Shown: positions 1 to 8,553, numbered from the stretch's first letter. The stretch: DNA of 16,142 bases from Bacteroidales bacterium UBA5266 (GCA_002411545.1 DHTG01000053.1:1-16142); one strand, 5' to 3'. Numbers and translations are program-made. The notes: generated from the sequence alone by a model not told the origin.

Positions 1-3000
1 TAATAACCGCCGTTGATGGTGTTGTGAATGACGCGAATGCCTGAATTTAAGTTTGCCGTATTGTTAAAATAAATACCGGATTGTTGAAGCGAAGTTGCCG
101 TATCAAGGATGATATTACAATTCCGGATTTCAATATCGGAACAACTGCCGTATAAAATTACGCCATACATGATATCGTAGGCATCGATGGTTAGGTTGTC
201 AAAAATGAGATGGGATGTATTGGTTAAGGTGATGACATTGGTCATACCTTTTAGGATTACATTCTCCCGATTTACCGCTTTAAACGTAATAGTATTGATG
301 CTATCGCTACCCGGAATAATCCCTCCCATGGTCAAATCATAATATTCGCCATCTTGGATTACAAATGTAACGGGACCATCAATGCTGCAGAAGGTAGCCA
401 CTTGTATGGCTTCGCTTAAGGAAGCAAAATCGGCACCGGTACCGCCTATGGTAAAGGTTCCGTGTAAGGGCATATCACAACCGTAAACACTAAGGGTAAC
501 CGTATCGTTGCCGGGATTCATGTCGAAGGCTGTGCCATTGGGTTGGGATATCCAAATTTTAATGGTATTGAATTTACTTTGGGGTTGGAAACTTCCCAAA
601 TGAGCGATGGTGTCGGTATAGGGCAACAAAGCACCTGACCAGGAGACCGGAGATTGTACTACCCCGTTGACAGACCAATTCAGGGTAACATTGTATAAGG
701 TGTCGTAGGAGCCGATATTCATAAAAATAGCATCTACATTGGTAGTTTGATTGGTCGGTTTGGATAGCACCCAATTATCCGCTCCCAAGGCAATGATATC
801 GAAAATTAAACGGGAAGGGGTATAGCAACCCATGGCAGTGATGCCGATACGCAAACTATCTAATATATCTATAGGTACCAAGGGCGAAATCGGGCTTTCA
901 AAGTTCACATAATTGGTCATTTGAAGGTGCTTGGAGGTATCAATATAATGGGGCAGCATGCTTATGGAGTTCGAATCTTGTCCGGTAGTGCTTACCCATG
1001 TATTCATATCAAGGATAGCAGCGCCAAAATAACCTACATAATTGCCAAGTGCACTGTAATAATTATTGTAATCCATGAAACAGTTCAGTCCAAAATTGGT
1101 ATTAGCGCACTGAACGGGATACCCTTGTTGGGTTACAATATTGTTGTTTTGTAAGTTAAGATAGGTGGGGTAGCTGATGTTAATAGCCGCTACATCGTTC
1201 ATACCGGTTTTTAATATAGAATTATGAATCACATCGGCTGAAGCATACAATAAGGTTATAACCGGTCCTCCGGCATTTTTTGAGTCACTAAAACCGGATC
1301 CTCCGGAAGCTGAATTACTGTGTACTATGATTTCATTATTGGCTATCAATGCGATATTGACAGTGTCTAAGTAATTCAGATACATAAAATTCATGCCTGT
1401 GGAATTGTCAAGTACGCGATAGGAACGTATTTTGTTTTTGCATATGTATTTCCCGTGGGTATATTGAGCTTGGATAGCCGTGAAAGTACTGCCGGCATAA
1501 TTTAAACGAGAAAAGAAATGATTTTCAGAAATCGAATTAAATTGAGTATAGCGAAGGTAAACAGCCGCTGTCAACGCATTTTTGATAATGTTATTCTCTA
1601 TATATAAATTCGTATTATAATTATAGTTATCGGGACCGTTGATATACATGCCGTAAGATCCTCCGTTAATAAAATTATTAAGGATACGTATTCTGTCAAA
1701 TAGTCCGGTATTTAGGTTTTTGTATATTCCGTATGTGGTAGTTTTACCGGTTGAATCCAATAGAATATGACAATTATTGATTTCAATATTATACGCGGTA
1801 TCGAGGAATGCAATTCCCTGGAAGGTTTCGGTAGCATCTATGCTTACATGTTGAATAACGACATTGTGTGAACGAGCTATATCGATTACACTGGATCTAT
1901 TGGGATCGTTTTTCAAAATCACATCTTCTGCATTTCCCGATAAGGAAGTGATTGTTAATATGTCGTATGCACCTGTATATTCGTTGAGGTTAATAAGATC
2001 AATGCTTTGTACATAGGTGCCGTTTTGTAATTTCAGGGTTACGTTTCCGTTTGTACCGCAAAGATTTAACACCTCTAAGGCGTCGTTAACGCTAGGGAAA
2101 TCACCGCTGGATCCCACGGTATAATCGCCGGATAAAATCACGTCGCAACCATAGGTAACTTTGGATACTATAGTATCGTAAGATGGATTTCTCATTCCAT
2201 TGGGTTCAGAAATCCAAGCGGTTATGGTGTCGTATTTGCCGAATTGCGGATAAAAAGTACCCAGTCTGACTTGTTCGGAAAAGCCTTCGTCGAGGGTGCC
2301 TGTCCAATAAGTAATAGGTTGATTAACCCCATTGAGTGTCCAGTAAATGACGGCTGATGTTAGTTGCATTAAGCCTCTATTTTCGATGTTGACGACCACA
2401 GGAGTTTGTACGCCGGCATAAGCTCCGCGCAGGGGGGTGTCGATGGCATTAATGGCTACGGAATTGCTGTCAAAGCCCCATTTTCGATCAATGAAATAGG
2501 AAGAATTGACCATGGCATCGTTTCCTACCGTATCCGTAACATACACCATATAGTCTACCTGAGTACCAATAGGAAATTGCGGAATGCTGCCCATCCATGT
2601 ACTATCGCCTTCAATCAATGTCATGACCACGGAATCTTTCATATCAGCTTGGTCGGGTATTTTGTATGTATAGCGTAAAATAGGAGATTGTAAAGGGATG
2701 AGTGTTCTCGGAGCTGCTTTGGCAATGATTTGATAAGGACCGGCTCCCAATACTTTTCCGGCAATGATGGGTTTTAAAAGTTCGACTGCAGGAGGATTGA
2801 TTTCAGAAGTAGATGCAATGAGTTCAAAATTATCGATTAACCAACCCCAGGTAAATTGGGAGCCGGTTTTACTGCCTTTTACAATTTTAAAGCGGAATTG
2901 TACTCTGGCAAAGGATACTTCCTGGCTAATGTCAAAGCTTTCGGTACGCCACCAGGAATTATTGGGTTCGGCATAGAAATCGTTATTCATCCAAGCATCG

Positions 3001-3416
3001 TAGCTTTTATCGTGAAATTGTTGGGTTTTGCGATACGTGATGCTTGAACCCTTGTAGGTATTGGCCGGTAATTTTCTCCAACGTGCACCTACATAATCTT
3101 CTTTATATTCGACCGTTACTTGGTCGAAATCTGCAATTTTACAGATATGCGAAAATCGTAGGTATGCATAGCCGTAAGGCTGTAGATCATACAAAGGGGA
3201 TAGTAATACAGCGGAATCGCCTTCGGTATCGGGGATAAAACCCCAGGAAGCTTTTCCGTTGACAGATAATTGTGTGTCTAACATCCAAGCTGTCGTTGGA
3301 TGCATGCTGAAACTTTGCGTTGTTCCATCAAAGTTTTCGGTAAAAGTTACGCGAGTTTGAGATTGGAGCAAGGTAAATATACTCATTACCCCAATCATTA
3401 AATAAAGTTTTTTCAT
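1..3416 (-). CDS. Giant exported protein with repeated Ig-like plus parallel beta-helix modules (C-terminus beyond window)
   Basis: The frame is open without a stop from the ATG at 3416 to the window edge, giving 1138 residues; the C-terminus is missing. Residues 1-20 form a signal peptide (MKKLYLM, hydrophobic core, then SQ). Residues about 25-212 (NFDG near the start, IDNFEL near the end) resemble a jelly-roll/adhesin-type beta-sandwich. Residues about 215-310 look like a fibronectin/Ig-like domain ending YVTDTVGND. A unit then repeats: a CARDB-like Ig domain (about 315-421, then about 865-977) followed by a beta-helix that opens with YGCD at 422 and again at 978. The helices are rich in short Asn/Ile-containing strands (IEINNC, IEIRNC, ILNNFINGG, VIHNTINGG), as in right-handed parallel beta-helices. 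Such proteins in Bacteroidota are often type IX secretion cargo with a C-terminal sorting domain, which would lie outside this window. A role in surface adhesion or glycan binding is inference; no catalytic residues were identified. Confidence 0.9.
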   Translation of the reverse strand, partial: MKKLYLMIGVMSIFTLLQSQTRVTFTENFDGTTQSFSMHPTTAWMLDTQLSVNGKASWGFIPDTEGDSAVLLSPLYDLQPYGYAYLRFSHICKIADFDQVTVEYKEDYVGARWRKLPANTYKGSSITYRKTQQFHDKSYDAWMNNDFYAEPNNSWWRTESFDISQEVSFARVQFRFKIVKGSKTGSQFTWGWLIDNFELIASTSEINPPAVELLKPIIAGKVLGAGPYQIIAKAAPRTLIPLQSPILRYTYKIPDQADMKDSVVMTLIEGDSTWMGSIPQFPIGTQVDYMVYVTDTVGNDAMVNSSYFIDRKWGFDSNSVAINAIDTPLRGAYAGVQTPVVVNIENRGLMQLTSAVIYWTLNGVNQPITYWTGTLDEGFSEQVRLGTFYPQFGKYDTITAWISEPNGMRNPSYDTIVSKVTYGCDVILSGDYTVGSSGDFPSVNDALEVLNLCGTNGNVTLKLQNGTYVQSIDLINLNEYTGAYDILTITSLSGNAEDVILKNDPNRSSVIDIARSHNVVIQHVSIDATETFQGIAFLDTAYNIEINNCHILLDSTGKTTTYGIYKNLNTGLFDRIRILNNFINGGSYGMYINGPDNYNYNTNLYIENNIIKNALTAAVYLRYTQFNSISENHFFSRLNYAGSTFTAIQAQYTHGKYICKNKIRSYRVLDNSTGMNFMYLNYLDTVNIALIANNEIIVHSNSASGGSGFSDSKNAGGPVITLLYASADVIHNSILKTGMNDVAAINISYPTYLNLQNNNIVTQQGYPVQCANTNFGLNCFMDYNNYYSALGNYVGYFGAAILDMNTWVSTTGQDSNSISMLPHYIDTSKHLQMTNYVNFESPISPLVPIDILDSLRIGITAMGCYTPSRLIFDIIALGADNWVLSKPTNQTTNVDAIFMNIGSYDTLYNVTLNWSVNGVVQSPVSWSGALLPYTDTIAHLGSFQPQSKFNTIKIWISQPNGTAFDMNPGNDTVTLSVYGCDMPLHGTFTIGGTGADFASLSEAIQVATFCSIDGPVTFVIQDGEYYDLTMGGIIPGSDSINTITFKAVNRENVILKGMTNVITLTNTSHLIFDNLTIDAYDIMYGVILYGSCSDIEIRNCNIILDTATSLQQSGIYFNNTANLNSGIRVIHNTINGGY

Positions 3417-3512
3417 TTTGTACATTGTATTTTATATAGTTATTAATTATTTCGATAATATCCCAAAATGTGTGTATTTTCTATTTCTTTTAATTTCCTA
3501 AAAATTCAACTG

Positions 3513-3520
3513 CAAATATA
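3513..3520 (-). promoter_or_regulatory. Putative -7 box of the beta-helix gene
   Basis: The minus strand reads TATATTTG, an exact match to the Bacteroidota -7 consensus TAnnTTTG, about 97 nt upstream of the ATG at 3416. I could not find a convincing TTTG -33 box at the usual distance, and the surroundings are AT-rich enough for chance matches. Confidence 0.45.
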
Positions 3521-3644
3521 TAAATATTTTTTATAATAGAATGAAAAAAAAACAGGATTTAGATATGATATTTATAAAAAACTTATAATCAGATAAAATG
3601 ATTTTTAATGCATTTGTATTTTTTTAATTTATGCACAAAATACC

Positions 3645-3672
3645 AATAAGCAGGTGCACATTAACGCTTATT
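3645..3672. terminator. Inverted repeat, possible terminator after ruvC
   Basis: Perfect 7-bp arms AATAAGC (3645-3651) and GCTTATT (3666-3672) surround a 14-nt loop, about 70 nt past the ruvC stop. The T-run directly after the stem is on the plus strand (TTTTTAA), while ruvC is read from the minus strand, where the stem is followed by GGTATTTTG. The terminator role is therefore uncertain. Confidence 0.3.
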
Positions 3673-3741
3673 TTTAATACCCGTTTGAATAGAAATGTGT
3701 ATTTATCGGATTTTTTTGTTAGAAGCAATGAGTTACCATTA

Positions 3742-4299
3742 TTACGGAATAATTCTGTCGGCATTTTTAGCGATAAAGTTTTCCCATCCCTTGTAGGTGT
3801 CGGAAGGTATGGGGTTATGGGATTGGAAGTAATGGCAGAGGGCAATTCCCAATGCATCGCTGGCATCAAGGTAGAGGGGTTTTTCTTTCATAGGGATTAG
3901 GTGGCAGAGCATGGCTGCCATTTGTTCTTTGGATGCACTTCCTTTGCCGGTAATGGATTGCTTGACTTTTTTAGGAGAATATTCAAATACCGGAATGTTT
4001 TTATGTAGAGCCACGGCTATGGCAGTGCCTTGGGCTCGTCCTAATTTCAGCATGGATTGTACATTTTTACCGAAAAAGGGAGCTTCAATGGCCATGACAT
4101 CGGGAAGGTGTTTTTCTATCAAAGCAAGGGTAAACTCGAAAATATGTTTCATGCGCAATAGTTGGTTGTCTTTAGGATTTAACTTCAGCACACCCATGTC
4201 GAGGAGTTCTATGTCTTTGTTTTTGCTATGGATAATGCCGTAACCCATGATGTTTGAACCCGGGTCTATGCCTAATATGACCTGATCGTTTAGCTGCAT
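3742..4299 (-). CDS. ruvC: Crossover junction endodeoxyribonuclease RuvC
   Basis: RuvC is the Holliday junction resolvase that acts with the RuvAB branch-migration motor in recombinational repair, making paired nicks in four-way junctions. The 185-residue product has the usual family length. The RNase H-like fold is marked by GIDPG at residues 10-14 (catalytic Asp12), by IEAPFFGKN from 71 (catalytic Glu72) and by LDASDALGIALCH from 144 (acidic Asp145 and Asp148). The stretch QSMLKLGRAQG from 81 is also typical. The only ATG before the GIDPG strand is the one at 4299. A consensus promoter box lies just upstream, so the mRNA leader should be very short. ruvA and ruvB are not adjacent, and ruvC appears to be transcribed alone. 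Confidence 0.97.
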   Translation of the reverse strand: MQLNDQVILGIDPGSNIMGYGIIHSKNKDIELLDMGVLKLNPKDNQLLRMKHIFEFTLALIEKHLPDVMAIEAPFFGKNVQSMLKLGRAQGTAIAVALHKNIPVFEYSPKKVKQSITGKGSASKEQMAAMLCHLIPMKEKPLYLDASDALGIALCHYFQSHNPIPSDTYKGWENFIAKNADRIIP

Positions 4300-4312
4300 G
4301 TGCGTTTTTCTG

Positions 4313-4320
4313 CAAAGGTA
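4313..4320 (-). promoter_or_regulatory. Putative -7 box of ruvC
   Basis: The minus strand reads TACCTTTG, an exact TAnnTTTG match, only 13 nt before the ruvC ATG at 4299. With a start site 4-7 nt downstream of the box, the leader would be about 7-10 nt. No clear -33 TTTG was seen. Confidence 0.6.
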
Positions 4321-4338
4321 ATTAAAAGCTGAATATTA

Positions 4339-4370
4339 TTTGGCTAAGCATACGATTTTTTATAGACTTT
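4339..4370 (+). promoter_or_regulatory. Possible promoter of the 206-residue hypothetical gene
   Basis: TTTG at 4339-4342 could be a -33 box. About 20 nt later comes TAGACTTT (4363-4370), an imperfect version of TAnnTTTG. It lies about 45 nt before the ATG at 4414 and points away from ruvC. The -7 match is off by one position, so confidence is low. Confidence 0.35.
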
Positions 4371-4413
4371 TCGTTGTGTTTGTGTTTATACGATACTTAA
4401 ATTAATATATACT

Positions 4414-5034
4414 ATGCAACAAGCCCGTTTAACTTTGATAGCCGATCATGCCTTACACATGAAAGAGAAAGAAACTATCGTCGCTTTATGTACGGAAAGC
4501 GATGGGAAGTCTCTTTTACAGCAAGCATTGAATCTACAATCAAATATTGTGAATTATAAAGATCCCGACCAAGCAGAGAAAGTGGTTTATCAAGGGGTAA
4601 ATAATAACGGGGATTTGTTGTTTTCAGTGAATGAAATAAATATACGCATTTCGAAACATCTTATTCAATTTTACTTTCCGTTTTTATTTAGGGTAATGGT
4701 TGATTACATTCCATTACGTAATGCCTATTATCGATTCTTACATCATTTTCTCACTCCGTTTCATAGCACCCGTTTGATAGAATTTCCTTCGTTTTGGGAA
4801 CAGAAATCCCATGAAGTGAAAAACGAATGGCACGAACGTCGTTTAAAGGAATTACAATATAAACTGGTGAATGAAGGGACTTCGTTTAAACGCAGTCGCT
4901 TGAATTTGCAACTTTGCTTAGGCGAACCCACCTATGATATACGGACCATTATGGCAAATAAGTACAGGGTTTGGAAAGAAATTAATTATGATGATTTACT
5001 TCATCCGTCCGATTCGAATCCTTTATTGGCTTAA
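4414..5034 (+). CDS. Hypothetical protein, 206 residues, function not recognised
   Basis: I do not recognise this protein. It is the only protein gene read from the plus strand, lies between divergent ruvC and convergent lgt, and has no gene opposite it, so it is unlikely to be a shadow frame. It has no signal peptide and appears cytoplasmic. Residues 1-80 are mixed alpha/beta in character. Residues 82-118 are rich in aromatic and hydrophobic residues (HLIQFYFPFLFRVMVDY and onward) and could form a buried helix or a membrane-associated segment. Residues 127-165 are charged and probably helical (WHERRLKELQYKL). No catalytic motif, metal-binding cluster or P-loop is visible. The ATG at 4414 follows an A/T-rich leader without a Shine-Dalgarno sequence, as for the neighbours. 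Its TAA overlaps the lgt stop codon on the other strand. Confidence 0.85.
   Translation: MQQARLTLIADHALHMKEKETIVALCTESDGKSLLQQALNLQSNIVNYKDPDQAEKVVYQGVNNNGDLLFSVNEINIRISKHLIQFYFPFLFRVMVDYIPLRNAYYRFLHHFLTPFHSTRLIEFPSFWEQKSHEVKNEWHERRLKELQYKLVNEGTSFKRSRLNLQLCLGEPTYDIRTIMANKYRVWKEINYDDLLHPSDSNPLLA
5031..5034. other. Overlapping stop codons of two convergent genes
   Basis: The four bases TTAA supply TAA to the plus-strand hypothetical gene (5032-5034) and TAA to minus-strand lgt (5031-5033). Transcripts from the two sides must overlap in antisense unless each ends exactly here. Confidence 0.9.
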
Positions 5035-5906
5035 GATTTCTTTTGATTGTCTATTGCTTGTTTTGGAACAAACAAGAGTTTCTTTTTATACGAATAGTAT
5101 AGACAGAAAATCCCAAGAATAATAAAAGGTATACTGAGCCATTGCCCCATATTTAACGTCATTCCTACTTCAAAATCGACTTGTTCTTTTTTTACAAATT
5201 CGATGAAGAAACGGGCGGTAAAAATCACGATAAGCAGGATTCCTGTGGTTCGTCCGGCATAGATTTTTCCTTTAGTATGTTTGAAATAATACCATAGATG
5301 GAATAGAAAGAGGGAAAAATATACAAAAGCCTCATAGAGTTGTGTGGGATGTCGAGGTTCACAACATTCGTCGCTACCTTGAAGTTGCATAAAAATAAAA
5401 CCCCAAGGTTTATCGGTGATGACGCCAATGATTTCGGAGTTCATCAAATTGCCACAACGCACAAAGGCGGCGGCAATGGGAACTGCGATGGCTAAACGGT
5501 CTAATAGCCAAAGAATATTGATTTTATATTTATAGGCAAAATATACTACAAATAGAATGATGGCGATGACTCCGCCGTGGCTTGCCAAACCGGCATAGCC
5601 GGTGAATTGCCATCCTTGTGGTGTTTGTGTAAAAGGGATAAATATTTCCAAGAGATGGTGTTGGAAATATGCCCAATCGTAGAACAAGCAATGTCCGAGT
5701 CGCAGTCCGACCACGGTCCATAAAATGGTATAGATGGCAAAACGGTCAGTGAGTTGCTGAGGAAATCCTTCTTTTGACAACATTTTTTGAAACAGCAGGT
5801 AAGCGAGTAAAAAGCCACTTGCCAACAGCAAACCGTACCATCCGACTCTTACATTTCCCAATTCAAAGAGAATGGGGTCGACGTTCCAAGTAATATAAGC
5901 TAACAT
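5031..5906 (-). CDS. lgt: Prolipoprotein diacylglyceryl transferase Lgt
   Basis: Lgt is the inner-membrane enzyme that moves diacylglycerol from phosphatidylglycerol to the lipobox cysteine of prolipoproteins, the first step of lipoprotein maturation. The 291-residue product has about seven hydrophobic segments. Family signatures appear in order: GLASHGG at 106-112 (His110), RCGNLMNSE at 150-158 (the Lgt signature with its conserved Arg and Glu), RHPTQLYEA at 185-193, RFFIEFVKKEQ at 232-242 and MGQWLSIP at 253-260. The ATG at 5906 precedes a typical N-terminus with VGWYGLLLASGF as the first membrane helix. It lies 17 nt after cysS and is probably the last gene of the dnaA-DUF1573-cysS-lgt unit. 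Its stop overlaps that of the convergent hypothetical gene, leaving no room for a conventional terminator between them. Confidence 0.97.
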   Translation of the reverse strand: MLAYITWNVDPILFELGNVRVGWYGLLLASGFLLAYLLFQKMLSKEGFPQQLTDRFAIYTILWTVVGLRLGHCLFYDWAYFQHHLLEIFIPFTQTPQGWQFTGYAGLASHGGVIAIILFVVYFAYKYKINILWLLDRLAIAVPIAAAFVRCGNLMNSEIIGVITDKPWGFIFMQLQGSDECCEPRHPTQLYEAFVYFSLFLFHLWYYFKHTKGKIYAGRTTGILLIVIFTARFFIEFVKKEQVDFEVGMTLNMGQWLSIPFIILGIFCLYYSYKKKLLFVPKQAIDNQKKS

Positions 5907-5923
5907 AATGATTTATTTTAATG

Positions 5924-7414
5924 TTATTTGGACCATTCCACACCGTCTTTGGTGTCTTTTATTGTGATGCCGATGGCTTGTAAGGCTTGCCGTATGCCGT
6001 CGGCCGAAGTATAATCTTTACGTTCTTTGGCTTGGCTGCGTAAGGAGAGGATGAGTTGCATTAAATCATCTTCCAGGTTTTTTGTTGTACTTTTTTCGTT
6101 ATCGACACTCATACCCAGGATATCGAATAAGAAGGTATCGAATAAATGCGTAAGTTTTTCGATGTTTTCTTGAGCCAAGGATAGCTTGCCTGCATAGGCC
6201 GCATTGATGATGCGACCCGCATCGAAGAGGGTGGCAATGACAATGGGACTGTTAAAGTCGTCGTTCATGGCTTGGAGGCATGTTTGAAACAGGCGATCGA
6301 CTTCGGCAAAGCTTTCCGGGTTTGTATTTGTTTGAGAAGGTTTTATTTTTTTTAGGGTGTCGTAAGCTTCCATCAGTTTATGCATGCCTTTTTCGGCAGC
6401 CAATAGGGCTTCGTTGGAGAAGTCGAGGGTGCTGCGGTAGTGGGCTTGTAACATAAAAAAACGTATGGTCATGGGGTCGAAAGCTTGGCTAAGCATAGAA
6501 TGTGTCCCTTGAAAGAATTCGTCGAGGGTGATAAAGTTGCCGAGCGATTTGCCCATTTTTTGCCCGTTGATGGTTATCATATTATTATGTAACCAATAGC
6601 GAACGGATGCAATGCCGTTGGCTACCGTACTTTGACATACTTCCGACTCATGATGAGGGAACAATAAATCCATACCCCCTCCATGTATGTCGAATTGTTT
6701 GCCGAGGTATTTGGTACTCATGGCTGTACATTCGATGTGCCAGCCCGGAAAACCTACACTCCAGGGCGATTTCCATTTCATGATATGTTCGGGAGCTGCT
6801 TTTTTCCAAAGGGCAAAATCGGCAGAATTGCGTTTTTCATCTTGTCCGTCTAAGCTGCGCGAATTGGCGATGAGTTCTTCGAGTACACGTCCCGATAATT
6901 TACCGTAACCGAAATCTTTGTCGTATTTTGCCACATCGAAATAGACCGAACCGTTAGCGATATAGGCATAGTCGTTGTGTAATATATGTTCGACCATTTC
7001 GATTTGTTCGAGTATATGTCCGGAAGCGCGGGGTTCGATGGAAGGACGTAGCACATTGAGTTTGTCCATGGCAAAATGATATTTGTCCATATAATATTGT
7101 GCCACTTCCATGGGTTCCAATTGTTCTATTTGTGCTTTTTTTGCGATTTTATCTTCGCCTTCATCGGCATCGTTTTCCAAATGACCTACGTCGGTAATGT
7201 TACGTACATAGCGTACTTTATATCCTAAGAACTTCAGGTATCGAAATATCAAGTCAAAGACGATAGCCGGACGTGCATGACCCAGATGAGGTTCTCCGTA
7301 CACGGTGGGACCGCATACATACATGCTGACAAAGGGAGGATGTAAAGGAACAAAAGTTTCTTTCTTACGATGAATGGTGTTATATACTGTTAATGTATTG
7401 TTTTCAAGTAACAT
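5924..7414 (-). CDS. cysS: Cysteinyl-tRNA synthetase
   Basis: CysS activates cysteine with ATP and charges tRNA-Cys in the cytoplasm. The 496-residue product is a class I synthetase of normal length. [16 protein letters not shown] near the N-terminus gives the first zinc ligand, Cys34, and the HIGH-type motif HLGH at 43-46. The other likely zinc ligands are Cys229 in [10 protein letters not shown], and His254 and Glu258 in FPHHESE. The second class I motif is KMGKS at 286-290, followed by LGNF. The C-terminal part (about 350-496) is the helical tRNA-binding region. The ATG at 7414 is 4 nt after the TAG of the DUF1573 gene, which suggests translational coupling; lgt follows after 17 nt. The G in KMGKS differs from the textbook KMSKS, but I believe it is common in this phylum. 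Confidence 0.97.
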   Translation of the reverse strand: MLLENNTLTVYNTIHRKKETFVPLHPPFVSMYVCGPTVYGEPHLGHARPAIVFDLIFRYLKFLGYKVRYVRNITDVGHLENDADEGEDKIAKKAQIEQLEPMEVAQYYMDKYHFAMDKLNVLRPSIEPRASGHILEQIEMVEHILHNDYAYIANGSVYFDVAKYDKDFGYGKLSGRVLEELIANSRSLDGQDEKRNSADFALWKKAAPEHIMKWKSPWSVGFPGWHIECTAMSTKYLGKQFDIHGGGMDLLFPHHESEVCQSTVANGIASVRYWLHNNMITINGQKMGKSLGNFITLDEFFQGTHSMLSQAFDPMTIRFFMLQAHYRSTLDFSNEALLAAEKGMHKLMEAYDTLKKIKPSQTNTNPESFAEVDRLFQTCLQAMNDDFNSPIVIATLFDAGRIINAAYAGKLSLAQENIEKLTHLFDTFLFDILGMSVDNEKSTTKNLEDDLMQLILSLRSQAKERKDYTSADGIRQALQAIGITIKDTKDGVEWSK

Positions 7415-7418
7415 AAAT

Positions 7419-8504
7419 CTATTTTTTGGGAACTTCTATCAAGTTTCCTCTGATTTGTAAGGTAAGCTTAGGTTGGTCGGGATCGTTGGTAATGATGTCG
7501 ATGGTTCTATATTGAGAGCCTGTTTTTCCGAATGTACGGAAGAGTGCATCGACGGGTATGCTTTCGCCGGGAGCTAATTCAGTTTTGATAAGGGTAGGGG
7601 TAGTACAACCGCAGGATGTCTTTACTTTACGAATCATGAGGGTGCTTTTGCCGGTATTTTTAATGGTGAAAGTGCATTTGATGTCTTTTCCACTGGTGTC
7701 AGTACCAAAATTATATTCGTCCTTTTCAGTGAAAATATGGGGGGCGTTTTCACGTTGTTCGGGTGTCCATACTTTGAAATTGTCGTAAACTTCGGCAGAG
7801 ATATAGAATGTTTTGCGTGGACGATCCGGATCGTTGGTATACATAAAGAAACGATCAAATACATTCCCCCAATCGTTTTTGATGCTTGCATCATAGGAAA
7901 AGCATAGGATGCCTTCGCCTTTGGGTTTAAGGGAAGGGGTGAGGTAAGATATTTTTATGTTTGCCGGTAAGGATTGGTAGGAGAAAGTCATGACTGAATC
8001 CCATTCATTGTAAAAGTGCAAGGTGTCATATACTATTTCTTCCCTGTGCATGATGTAACGTTTTTGGTTGGTTTTATAGCGTAAATTACCTTCCTTCATG
8101 CCGTATTCTTCTTGTTTGGTTTTGGGTATAGGGACAATATAACCTTTTACCATAAGGTTATAAGTCTCTGTTTTGCCGTTTTCTTCCGTTGTTACTTGAA
8201 TGGGGAAAGCAAACATGCCTTTGCGGTTGCTCGGATCGACATATACGTGAATGTTTCCTTTTTCATTGGGTTGTACGGCTGATTTTTTCCAATCAAAACT
8301 CAAGCAGGGACAAGCCGTTGAATTGATCTGGCTTATCTTAATATCATCGGAGGATGTATTGGTGAAAAGAAATTGACAGGCAGCTTTCCCGGCTGTTTCT
8401 TGGATATGATAAAATTCATGTGTGGTTTCGACAAATTTAAGCCCTTGCGCATAAAAGCTGCTGATGAAAAATAACAAACAAATACTAATTACAATTTTTT
8501 TCAT
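7419..8504 (-). CDS. Exported DUF1573 protein with three Ig-like repeats
   Basis: The 361-residue product starts with a signal peptide ([19 protein letters not shown], probable cleavage after Ala19). No lipobox cysteine follows, so it is probably periplasmic or surface-exposed and not a lipoprotein. Residues about 257-356 are a clear DUF1573 domain: [10 protein letters not shown], then TSCGC (Cys298, Cys300), then LAPGES, closing with [18 protein letters not shown]. Residues about 28-122 are a more divergent copy with ACPC (Cys65, Cys67). Residues about 150-240 look like a third copy that keeps the closing [19 protein letters not shown] but has no CxC. DUF1573 is an Ig-like fold common in Bacteroidota with no settled function. 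It lies 49 nt after dnaA and 4 nt before cysS, inside an apparent operon. No promoter of its own was seen. Confidence 0.92.
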   Translation of the reverse strand: MKKIVISICLLFFISSFYAQGLKFVETTHEFYHIQETAGKAACQFLFTNTSSDDIKISQINSTACPCLSFDWKKSAVQPNEKGNIHVYVDPSNRKGMFAFPIQVTTEENGKTETYNLMVKGYIVPIPKTKQEEYGMKEGNLRYKTNQKRYIMHREEIVYDTLHFYNEWDSVMTFSYQSLPANIKISYLTPSLKPKGEGILCFSYDASIKNDWGNVFDRFFMYTNDPDRPRKTFYISAEVYDNFKVWTPEQRENAPHIFTEKDEYNFGTDTSGKDIKCTFTIKNTGKSTLMIRKVKTSCGCTTPTLIKTELAPGESIPVDALFRTFGKTGSQYRTIDIITNDPDQPKLTLQIRGNLIEVPKK

Positions 8505-8505
8505 A

Positions 8506-8525
8506 TATCAATCATTTTTTTGATA
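8506..8525. repeat. Small inverted repeat between dnaA and the DUF1573 gene
   Basis: TATCAA (8506-8511) and TTGATA (8520-8525) form 6-bp arms around an 8-nt T-rich loop directly before the ATG at 8504. The stem is weak and A/T-rich. It could modulate initiation of the DUF1573 gene or be chance. Confidence 0.3.
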
Positions 8526-8553
8526 GTTGGTAAACGTAAAATGCATAAAAATG

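Larger units (their letters stand above)
3417..3741. other. AT-rich intergenic spacer between ruvC and the beta-helix gene
   Basis: This 325-nt stretch has no credible gene. It holds the probable promoter of the downstream beta-helix gene (box at 3513-3520), long A and T runs around 3525-3560, and an inverted repeat at 3645-3672 that could end ruvC transcription. Small open frames here extend into ruvC on either strand and look fortuitous. Confidence 0.75.

Noticed and set aside
1..2150. Repetitive look of the left end as a possible CRISPR or tandem DNA repeat
   Set aside because: There are no regularly spaced identical DNA repeats; the similarity is at protein level and comes from beta-helix coils and the duplicated module.
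3631..3900. Plus-strand frame of 89 codons across the end of ruvC
   Set aside because: More than half of it is antisense to the well-supported ruvC gene, the rest is AT-rich spacer, and the translation shows no family features.
5530..5818. Minus-strand frames inside lgt
   Set aside because: They are alternative frames of lgt itself with no homology features.
6526..6560. KMGKS in CysS in place of KMSKS as a possible defect
   Set aside because: The catalytic lysines are kept, the following LGNF is standard, and I believe KMGKS is common in Bacteroidota CysS.
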